Source of the DNA: Candidatus Cloacimonas sp.
GTDB lineage: Bacteria; Cloacimonadota; Cloacimonadia; Cloacimonadales; Cloacimonadaceae
Assembly: GCA_023227825.1 (NCBI GenBank)
Contig: JALOCJ010000005.1
Location: 1-64,000, forward strand
Length of the DNA: 64,000 nt
Reading direction: 5' to 3'
The translations under genes were made by a program, and so were the position numbers. The notes under the pieces were generated by a model that did not search any database, was not told where the DNA came from, and was given only the letters and a program-made list of their open reading frames with translations. Each line of letters opens with the position of its first letter. Position 1 is the stretch's first letter. This document shows positions 8,488 through 15,292 of this stretch, in pieces.

Positions 8488-9227
8488 ATCTTTTTGCCGG
8501 CATTGGAGAATATACTATTTTTGTCGGTAAATGCCTAGGCAAGATTCCCTCTCTGTTTAAACGCTATCAGGAATTTCTGATTCAATTTAAGCGTATTGGT
8601 TTTGATTCCCTTTTTTTAATTTTATTAACTGCTGCTTTTACAGGACTGGTAACGGCATTGCAAGCAGTTTATCAATCCAAAGGGTATGTGCCATTAAATC
8701 TTTTGAGTGTGCTCATTGGCAAATCTACAATGATAGAATTGGCACCTGTTTTAACTGCTTTAGTTTTAACCGGAAAAGTTGGTGCTTCCATAGCAGCTGA
8801 AATTGGAACAATGAGAGTTAGCGAACAGATTGATGCTTTAGAAAGTATGAACATTGATCCTTATGAATTTCTTTATATGCCCAGGATTATTGCCGGTGTT
8901 TTAGCATTTCCTTTAGTTACTGTTTTTGCCAATGCAGTAGGAATAATATGTGCCTGGTATTTTTCCTGGTTGAGTTATGGGATTCACTATTACACTTTTT
9001 TCAATAATATGCGCAGTTATTTTATTTCTTCAGACCTTTGGGGCGGCTTAGCCAAATCTCTTGTTTTTGGTTTTATTATAACCAGTTTTGCCTGTTATCA
9101 TGGAGATCGTTGTTTTGGAGGAGCAGAAGGAGTTGGTAAAGCCACAACATCAACAGTTGTATATTCTTCTGTAGCTATTCTGGTGATGGATTTCATTGTT
9201 GCCTGGTTTTTGTTTGGAAGATATTAA
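8478..9227 (+). CDS. MlaE/YrbE-family lipid transport permease (orphan)
   Basis: This 249-aa inner-membrane protein belongs to the MlaE family, permeases of MCE-type phospholipid transporters. It has several hydrophobic segments, the family region around residues 80-125 (ELAPVLTALVLTGKVGAS, then EIGTMRVSEQIDAL) and the C-terminal GGAEGVGKATT. No MCE protein or ATPase is adjacent, unlike the complete set at 13468-18723, so it may share that ATPase or act with a distant one. The start at 8478 lacks a clear Shine-Dalgarno sequence and lies inside the 22-bp repeat copied from the dnaB end. The N-terminus may therefore be a secondary rearrangement. Confidence 0.85.
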   Translation: MNSNLFAGIGEYTIFVGKCLGKIPSLFKRYQEFLIQFKRIGFDSLFLILLTAAFTGLVTALQAVYQSKGYVPLNLLSVLIGKSTMIELAPVLTALVLTGKVGASIAAEIGTMRVSEQIDALESMNIDPYEFLYMPRIIAGVLAFPLVTVFANAVGIICAWYFSWLSYGIHYYTFFNNMRSYFISSDLWGGLAKSLVFGFIITSFACYHGDRCFGGAEGVGKATTSTVVYSSVAILVMDFIVAWFLFGRY

Positions 9228-10301
9228 ATGAAGGTCTGGAAGTTATTGCCATTATTGTTTCTTGTCCTTATTTGTTCTTGCGGAAAAGAAAATAAAAAAC
9301 AGGAAAATGCATCCGGCAAACACAAACTGGTGGTTTATGCTACTGATGAATTTCGTAAATCAGGTTTGGAGCATTCTGTTGTTCCGGATTTTCAAAAAAA
9401 GCATAACTGCCAGCTGGAAGTGATTCTATTCCGTAATACTGCGGACTTGAGCAAAGCAGTTAAAAGCAGAGCTAACTATGGAAAATATGATCTTGCAATT
9501 GGAATTGACAACAGTTTTGTTATGTCTGAAACTCTTGCAGTCAATTTTGTGCCACCGGAATCATTTGATACAGACCTGTTAATTAAAGAAACTGTTTTTG
9601 ACCCTTCTTTACGCCTTATTCCTTATGCTTACAGTAATCTGTCATTGGTTTATAATACTTCTTTAGTAAAAAATCCTCCTCAATCCTTTGGCGAATTGCA
9701 AGATGCGAAATATCTTTCTCAAATAGCGATCTGTGATCCTCAGACATCTGGTTTAGGACGAACTATGCTTTTTTGGAGTGTAGCACTTTTTGGAACAGAA
9801 GGTTACGAGCATTTATGGAAAAGTTTACGCAAAAATATCTATAAAACATATCCTAACTATAATGAGACATTGAAAACCCTGAACAGAGGTGAATGTTCTT
9901 TTATTATCGGTTATAATACAACTCCTGCTTTTTTACAGGAACTTGATCCCTTAAATAATAAATTTGAGGTTTCTATGCTAAAAGAAGGCAGCTATCAATA
10001 TATTGAAGCAATTGGAATTCATCGCGGAACTAAAAAATCATCCTTATGTAACAAGTTTGTAAACCATTTTCTTTCATCAGAAGCACAAAAAATGGTAATT
10101 TACAAACTGGGGATGTTTCCTGCTAACAGAAAGACACTTTTACCGATGCATTTTTCTACTATTCCTTTTATTACCTACTGTGTAAATGATCGCCTTCCAC
10201 AATCTATTATTAAAGAACAGATTAATACCTGGCTGGATTTTTGGGAACGACTTTTTGGATACCAGGTAGCTGAGGGCAGAGGGCTGAGGGCTGAGGGCTG
10301 A
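9228..10301 (+). CDS. ABC transporter substrate-binding lipoprotein, thiamine-binding (ThiB/TbpA) type
   Basis: The 357-aa protein has a signal peptide with a lipobox ending at Cys18 (LICSC), so it should be anchored to a membrane from the periplasmic side. The mature part resembles ThiB: LVVYATDEF near the N-terminus, DLAIGIDN, IPYAYSNLSLVYN, then PPQSFGEL and DPQTSGLG. A thiamine-like ligand is likely but inferred. No permease or ATPase lies beside it; an MlaE-like gene ends directly before the ATG. The last 11 or so residues (AEGRGLRAEG) are encoded by a GCTGAGG heptamer array running into the gene, which also supplies the stop codon. Confidence 0.8.
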   Translation: MKVWKLLPLLFLVLICSCGKENKKQENASGKHKLVVYATDEFRKSGLEHSVVPDFQKKHNCQLEVILFRNTADLSKAVKSRANYGKYDLAIGIDNSFVMSETLAVNFVPPESFDTDLLIKETVFDPSLRLIPYAYSNLSLVYNTSLVKNPPQSFGELQDAKYLSQIAICDPQTSGLGRTMLFWSVALFGTEGYEHLWKSLRKNIYKTYPNYNETLKTLNRGECSFIIGYNTTPAFLQELDPLNNKFEVSMLKEGSYQYIEAIGIHRGTKKSSLCNKFVNHFLSSEAQKMVIYKLGMFPANRKTLLPMHFSTIPFITYCVNDRLPQSIIKEQINTWLDFWERLFGYQVAEGRGLRAEG

Positions 10302-10338
10302 GAGCTAAGAGCAGAGGGCTGAGGGCTAAGAGCAGAGG
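10269..10338. repeat. Heptanucleotide minisatellite, GCTGAGG type
   Basis: There are ten consecutive 7-mers: GCTGAGG, GCAGAGG, GCTGAGG, GCTGAGG, GCTGAGA, GCTAAGA, GCAGAGG, GCTGAGG, GCTAAGA, GCAGAGG. The array begins inside the 3' end of the ThiB-like gene and replaces its C-terminus. Similar heptamers with a CTNAG core occur at 23579-23613 and 43843-43947. Confidence 0.8.
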
Positions 10339-10402
10339 GATAAAATAAATTATTTCACAGCCACAAATTATAAAAGCGCTAATGACTCCTGACTGACATT
10401 TG

Positions 10403-10636
10403 TTGACGAGGACGTCAACATTCCGGAAGAACGATGTCCTCATCGTTCATTTATTGACGAGGACATCAACATTCCGGAAGAACGATGTCCTCATTGTTCA
10501 TTTGTTTACGAAGACATCAACATTCCGGAAGAACGATGTCCTCATCGTTCATTTGTTTACGAAGACATCAACATTCCGGAAGAACGATGTCCTCATCGTT
10601 CATTTGTTGACGAGGACATCAACATTCCTGAAGGGG
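10403..10636. repeat. 51-bp tandem repeat of paired hairpins (TTCCGG family)
   Basis: Units start at 10403, 10454, 10505 and 10556, and a truncated fifth starts at 10607. Each unit holds hairpin I (GTTGACG-AGGA-CGTCAAC), the palindrome TTCCGGAA and hairpin II (GAACGATG-TCCT-CATCGTTC). The two loops, AGGA and TCCT, are complementary. The fifth unit runs into the M29 gene and encodes its last residues and stop. The array is preceded at 10385 by ACTCCTGACT, a boundary word also found before the 45 kb array. The period is a multiple of three, so it gives a spurious 81-aa repetitive ORF. The array lies between convergent genes. The remaining 10339-10402 shows nothing else. Confidence 0.85.
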
Positions 10637-12646
10637 TATATTTAATTCCTCTGTACCGGGAACAACAAATTTGCCGTCTCTGATAATATCAAATTTTTTT
10701 CCTTCTTTAGTGACTGCAGTTATTGAACCAAGCATTTCGTAGGGGAGAGTTATATCTATATGTTTTTGCAGATAAGCATTTAGGGGATCTTCTTTTCGGG
10801 TAATGGATTTTTCGTTATCTACAGCAATCATTTCCTTGCCATTCACAAAACTTGGATGGGGGGTATCTTCTTCATGACTGTAACAAGTATCTCCAATTGC
10901 AAAATGGGGTCCCATTTTTTCTATAATGAGAATTGGCAGACGGGGTAGAATATTATATTTTAGAGCTATCTGATATGCCAAAGTGTTTGTACCGATAGCA
11001 AATTCACCAATGGGCAATGACTTATGGGGTAAAAGCAGGTTTTCGTAAATATATTTTTTCCCTTCTTCCGGGTCTTCAAAATTAGTGCAAGAATAATCTT
11101 TCACCCATCCATCTGCAAAGTGCATTTTCAAATTAAAATAGCGTAAGGAACCAAGGTAAATATCGGCTACATGTAAAGTTCCATTTGTGCCTTTTAATAC
11201 AGGAGAAGTGAAAACCTCACCTACAGGAATATTAACATCTGCCACACAATTTTCAAAGTTGGTTTCTTTTTCCGGATTTTGCAAAGTATGCAATTTAACA
11301 TTGATATTTGTATCATTTCCCGTTTTTCCTTGCACATTTACATATTCAGCTTTATCAAGCACATCAATAATCTTTTGTTGAATCACAGCATAATGATTAC
11401 TATCTAAGAGATTGATTTTCAATGTATCAGCAAATATTTCCGGGAACTTGTCTCCAATTTCAGGAGAAGGGAAGGCAATAATACAAAAACTGTTTTGCTC
11501 GCGTTTATAATACTGATAATAAATTTGAGCGGTTTTGGACATCATTTCCCGGGAAAGTTCTTGCTGTTCTTTATTCAAAGTTAAAACACTGTTTTTCACA
11601 ACCGGCGAAAAAGGTGTTTCACCAAAGAGTTCTATACAAACGGGACCCGCATCACCTTTAATCAGTTCTTGAATATCATCTACTACTTCAGCATAAACAT
11701 TAATAGCCATAGCCGTATAGTCCCTGTCTAAAATCAGGGCACTATCAAAACGATGATCATAATTAAGCTGTTTATTTTCATAGACCTTATAAGGAACGAT
11801 AAATTGACCTTGAATGCCTATTTTTTCCAGTTCGTTATCAACAAGGCGTCCTAAAAGTTCCATTCCACAAGGAACAATAATACTGGCTGTCTTTTTTATT
11901 CGGTAATCTTTATTAGCTCGTGTAAAACCATCAATCCAGCACTGAACAATATAGCGGGCAATATCATTCAGTTCTTTTTCCGGATAGTTATTGATAAATT
12001 GAGCCATTTTAAAACTTGCTTCAGATATAAACATTCCGTAGCGATAGAGATAACGCAAATCATTCAGGTCTGAATTTCTAATAATATCAAAATTGATATT
12101 TGCTTCGGGATAGAAGTTCTGATAAAATTTCCGATAGAGTTTTGTTTTATGGTTTTCTGTCATAATTATACGATAGTCCTTTACCCAGTCCGCATAATCA
12201 GTATTTCCGTTAATTGCTTTGTCGTAAAAGGTAAAATACAGTCGCAGATTTTCTTCTAACTGTAAATAATTATTAGTTGCCTGATTTGCATACATAAGTA
12301 TAAACTGATAATATAGAGCAGATATAAATCTACCCATTTCTTCACCATATTGTTTTACTGCATAATCAGGATTTCCTGGACAGCTATCATAATTTGCCAA
12401 AGTAGCGTAGTATTCATTGTGCCAAGAAGAAAGATGTTCTAAGGGGATTGTTTTCAATTGGGGGTCATCTTCCAGAAATTTAGCGAATTTCTCACTTTGC
12501 AAACTTATCTTTTGCAATTCCTGAAAAAAAGCAGCATCCGGCATATCCTGCTTAATTTCTATTGTTTCAAGGCGATGAAGGAGTTCCTGATATGGTTTTT
12601 TACAAGCCATGATGCGCGCTGTAATATCGTTTAAAGTTGCTTTCAT
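10619..12646 (-). CDS. M29-family aminopeptidase with long N-terminal extension
   Basis: The C-terminal part matches M29 (AmpS / aminopeptidase T) metallopeptidases. Candidate metal ligands are all present: Glu477 (GEVFTSP), Glu548 (GEFAIGTN), His581 (GPHFAIG), Tyr589, and His629/Asp631 (KHIDITLP). Classical M29 enzymes have about 410 aa. This one has 675, with about 270 extra helical N-terminal residues (many Tyr, Asn and Leu) that I do not recognise. It is probably a cytoplasmic peptidase supplying amino acids. The start ATG 12646 has AAAGGAT upstream. The stop and last few codons lie in the flanking hairpin repeat, so the original C-terminus may have been replaced. Confidence 0.8.
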   Translation of the reverse strand: MKATLNDITARIMACKKPYQELLHRLETIEIKQDMPDAAFFQELQKISLQSEKFAKFLEDDPQLKTIPLEHLSSWHNEYYATLANYDSCPGNPDYAVKQYGEEMGRFISALYYQFILMYANQATNNYLQLEENLRLYFTFYDKAINGNTDYADWVKDYRIIMTENHKTKLYRKFYQNFYPEANINFDIIRNSDLNDLRYLYRYGMFISEASFKMAQFINNYPEKELNDIARYIVQCWIDGFTRANKDYRIKKTASIIVPCGMELLGRLVDNELEKIGIQGQFIVPYKVYENKQLNYDHRFDSALILDRDYTAMAINVYAEVVDDIQELIKGDAGPVCIELFGETPFSPVVKNSVLTLNKEQQELSREMMSKTAQIYYQYYKREQNSFCIIAFPSPEIGDKFPEIFADTLKINLLDSNHYAVIQQKIIDVLDKAEYVNVQGKTGNDTNINVKLHTLQNPEKETNFENCVADVNIPVGEVFTSPVLKGTNGTLHVADIYLGSLRYFNLKMHFADGWVKDYSCTNFEDPEEGKKYIYENLLLPHKSLPIGEFAIGTNTLAYQIALKYNILPRLPILIIEKMGPHFAIGDTCYSHEEDTPHPSFVNGKEMIAVDNEKSITRKEDPLNAYLQKHIDITLPYEMLGSITAVTKEGKKFDIIRDGKFVVPGTEELNIPLQEC

Positions 12647-12870
12647 TTTAGTATCCTTTTTGAACTATATTTCGGGAAAAGAAACTTTATACCCGTTTGG
12701 GAAATTTATCTTTTTTTTCGGCAGAGAATTGTGTCAAGCATAATCCTGTGCTCATATTTGGTTTCAGGTTTAATAATTGCTTGTCCTTCCTGCGAAATAA
12801 AGTACAAATCCTATCAAAATTTAATTGGAGCGCTGTATTCTTAAATCAGAATCAATAGTCCTTAGTCCAA

Positions 12871-12947
12871 TCTTTAACGACTCTTTAACGATTCTTTAAC
12901 GATTCTTTAGCGCCGTTAAGGAATCGTTAAAGAAGCGTTAACATTGC
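12871..12947. repeat. 77-nt inverted repeat of seven 11-nt units (element B)
   Basis: The 11-mers are TCTTTAACGAC, TCTTTAACGAT (twice), TCTTTAGCGCC, GTTAAGGAATC, GTTAAAGAAGC and GTTAACATTGC. The right half is the reverse complement of the left with few mismatches, so the whole segment can form one long hairpin. It sits in the 336-nt space between the M29 gene start and the folA end. The rest of that space holds a possible -35 box for the M29 gene (TGTCAA at 12732-12737, read on the minus strand) and no ORF. Confidence 0.8.
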
Positions 12948-12982
12948 ATAAAATGATCAAGCAAAAGAAGGATTGTTTTCAC

Positions 12983-13471
12983 TTACCTGCAGGGGGTTTT
13001 TCTGATATAGATTTGAAAGCTTAATTCATAGCCGGTAGAAGAAAGCAGTGAGGAACTTTCCTGCAAAAGCCACTCCTCATTTGAAAAATAAGGAAAATAT
13101 GTATCGCCTTCAAATTCAGAATGAATAAGGGTTATAAGCATTTTATCTGCTAGGGGTAAGAATTGCTTAAAAACGCTGGCACCTCCGATAACATAGGCAT
13201 CATAATTTTCAACCAGTTTTAATGTTTCTACCAAACTATGGGCTACAATAGCGCCCTGCGGTTGAAAGTTCTGATCTTTGCTCAGCACGATATTCTGTCT
13301 TCCTGGTAATGGTTTTCCTAATGAATTCCAGGTTTTTTTCCCCATAATAACCGGATGCCCCATTGTAACAGATTTAAATCTGCTGAGGTCTTCAGGAATT
13401 TTCCAGGGCAATTTACCGTTTTTGCCGATTATACGGTTCAGATCATAAGCAGCAATAATTATAATACTCAG
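12983..13471 (-). CDS. folA: Dihydrofolate reductase with non-canonical start codon
   Basis: DHFR reduces dihydrofolate with NADPH. Family motifs are clear: IIGKNGKLPWKIPEDL at the active site, then PVIMGKKTWNSLG and LPGRQNIVLS, and later VIGGASVF. A TTG-initiated frame at 13411 would begin at the Pro of LPW and lose about 20 essential residues including the first strand (IIIIAAYD). The frame stays open upstream to a TAA at 13484-13486, but contains no ATG, GTG or TTG there. The best candidates are CTG 13471, which overlaps the TGA of the upstream ATPase gene, or a nearby ATT. From CTG the protein is 162 aa, normal for DHFR. Initiation is probably coupled to the ATPase gene. Confidence 0.85.
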   Translation of the reverse strand: MSIIIIAAYDLNRIIGKNGKLPWKIPEDLSRFKSVTMGHPVIMGKKTWNSLGKPLPGRQNIVLSKDQNFQPQGAIVAHSLVETLKLVENYDAYVIGGASVFKQFLPLADKMLITLIHSEFEGDTYFPYFSNEEWLLQESSSLLSSTGYELSFQIYIRKTPCR

Positions 13472-14205
13472 AATCTGCCCACTTTAAAAAATGTATCAAT
13501 TTGAGGTATTCCAGCTTTTTGTGCTCCTTCCAAAGTCCCGTTAAAAAGCATTTTACCCTGCTCCAGAAAGATAATTTTATCGGCAATTCTATGGATGGAT
13601 GCCAGTTCATGAGTAACAACTACAATGGTCATTTTTAATTGTTTTTTTAAGCTTAAAATAAGTTCATCCAAAGAAGCAGCAGTTAATGGATCAAGTCCTG
13701 CAGAGGGTTCATCACAAAAAAGAATTTGAGGATCAAGAACAATAGCTCTGGCTAAGGCAGCTCTTTTTTTCATTCCTCCGGAAAGCTCTGAAGGAAATTT
13801 ATAGATTGCCTCGCTTAAGTTTACCAGATTCAGTTTAACTTTTATTATTCTATCTATCAGCGTCCGAGGAAGTTTAGTATGCAATTCTAAAGGGATACTG
13901 ATATTTTCGTAAATAGAAATAGAATTGAGTAAAGCTCCACTTTGAAACAGCATTCCTATTTTGCGTAAAATATTTCCCATTTGAATATCATCTAAACCCA
14001 AAACTTCTTCACCCCAGAATTTAACACTTCCCGAAACCGGCTCTACCAGGCGTAAAATATTTTTTAAAAGAGTTGTTTTACCACACCCACTGCTTCCTAA
14101 AATAACAGTAATTTCTCCCGGAAAAATATCCACGCTAATATCGTCTAATACCGTAATATCGCCATATTTGGCTATTAAATTTTTAATACTGATTACCGCA
14201 TCCAT
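13468..14205 (-). CDS. MlaF-like ABC ATPase of an MCE lipid transporter
   Basis: This 245-aa cytoplasmic ATPase powers the MCE transporter encoded around it. Walker A is GSSGCGKTT (37-45), the Q-loop lies in MLFQSGALL (85-93), the signature is LSGGMKKRA (141-149), Walker B is ILFCDE (161-166) and the H-loop VVTHE (196-200). The Q-loop context GMLFQSGALL and the signature LSGGMKKR are typical of the MlaF subfamily. It follows the STAS-permease gene by 2 nt. Its TGA overlaps the likely start of folA. Confidence 0.93.
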   Translation of the reverse strand: MDAVISIKNLIAKYGDITVLDDISVDIFPGEITVILGSSGCGKTTLLKNILRLVEPVSGSVKFWGEEVLGLDDIQMGNILRKIGMLFQSGALLNSISIYENISIPLELHTKLPRTLIDRIIKVKLNLVNLSEAIYKFPSELSGGMKKRAALARAIVLDPQILFCDEPSAGLDPLTAASLDELILSLKKQLKMTIVVVTHELASIHRIADKIIFLEQGKMLFNGTLEGAQKAGIPQIDTFFKVGRF

Positions 14206-14207
14206 AA

Positions 14208-15284
14208 TTATAAATAGAACAAACTGAAAATAGCATCCCAGATAATAACTGCAAAGATGGAAGCAACAACAGATGAGGTAGTCGCTTTGCCAACACCCTC
14301 TGCCCCACCTTTAACTTGAAAACCACAATAAGCACCAATTATAACAATTGTCCAGGCAAAAATGATGCTCTTACCAAAACTAGTTACTATATCCTTTAGA
14401 GTGAGGACATTTATAGAACGCTGAACAAAAGTATAAACACTCAAATCCAGGTAATCTATGGCAATAATTCCTCCTCCAATCTCGGAAACCAATATGGAAA
14501 ACATAACCAGAATCGGCATTACAACGGTGATGGCAAGAAATTTGGGAACAACAACATAGCGGACAGGAGATAAAGCCATAATCTTTAAAGCGTCAATTTC
14601 TTCCGTAACTTGCATTGTGGCTATTTCCGAAGCAATGGCTGAACCACTTCTGCCAGCAACAATAATTGCTGTAATTAAAGGAGCAATTTCCCGCACCATT
14701 GAAAATGCCATCAGGTCTGCTATAAAAACATTGGCACCAAAATTAGCCAGTTGCACCGATGCTTGTAAAGATAATATAAAGCCAACTATAAAAGAAAGCA
14801 AGGATAAAATCGGCAATGCCTGTGAACCTAAAAGCGAACATTGAACAGCGAAAGAACCCTTCCGCTGACCTTTTCTGCTAAAAATTCCTATAAGTGCCCA
14901 ATAAAAAACTTCGGAAGCTAGTAACATTACATTATAGAAATTCTGTCCTGCTAAAACAAGCGAATCCCCTATTTTTTCAAAAAACCCCATCTTTCTTTCT
15001 TGTGCGGGAAACTCTAATTTTAAAGAAGAAAAGGTTTTTATAACTTCCTGTATCTCAGGATTTGCTCCCTGTAATAATAATATCCCTTCTGTAGTTAAAC
15101 GACTTTGTAATTCATCCAGAAAAGCAACCCCGGCACTATCCAAAACAATTATATTACTTAAATCAATGGTATTGGGATTTTGATATTTTAGCAGCGAATT
15201 AACTTCAATTAAGGTTTCCGGAACCGTTTCCGCATTTAAACTTCCTTCCAGATAAAGAATGTTATTAACTATCCTGCAGGACAT
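14208..15284 (-). CDS. STAS-MlaE fusion permease of the MCE transporter
   Basis: Residues 1 to about 90 form a STAS domain (VLDSAGVAFLDEL contains the expected loop), equivalent to the separate MlaB of E. coli. Residues about 100-358 form the MlaE permease, with several membrane helices, the family region EIAPLITAIIVAGRSGSA, then EIATMQVTEEIDALK, and the terminal KGGAEGVGKATTSS. The fusion makes one polypeptide of MlaB and MlaE. The protein should reside in the inner membrane with STAS in the cytoplasm contacting the ATPase encoded next. The start ATG 15284 follows AGAGG. Confidence 0.92.
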   Translation of the reverse strand: MSCRIVNNILYLEGSLNAETVPETLIEVNSLLKYQNPNTIDLSNIIVLDSAGVAFLDELQSRLTTEGILLLQGANPEIQEVIKTFSSLKLEFPAQERKMGFFEKIGDSLVLAGQNFYNVMLLASEVFYWALIGIFSRKGQRKGSFAVQCSLLGSQALPILSLLSFIVGFILSLQASVQLANFGANVFIADLMAFSMVREIAPLITAIIVAGRSGSAIASEIATMQVTEEIDALKIMALSPVRYVVVPKFLAITVVMPILVMFSILVSEIGGGIIAIDYLDLSVYTFVQRSINVLTLKDIVTSFGKSIIFAWTIVIIGAYCGFQVKGGAEGVGKATTSSVVASIFAVIIWDAIFSLFYL

Positions 15285-15292
15285 TCTGCCTC

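Noticed and set aside
10403..10620. CRISPR array
   Set aside because: Units are contiguous with no unique spacers, units are made of two hairpins, and no cas gene is nearby.
10400..10645. 81-aa repetitive ORF (LTRTSTFRKNDVLIVH-like units)
   Set aside because: It is the 51-bp hairpin repeat read in one frame. The period is a multiple of three, so no stop arises. No ribosome site, and the same repeat elsewhere has a 55-bp period and breaks the frame.
12983..13411. Short dihydrofolate reductase starting at TTG 13411
   Set aside because: Loses the first strand and the cofactor/substrate loop, which are encoded upstream in the same frame.
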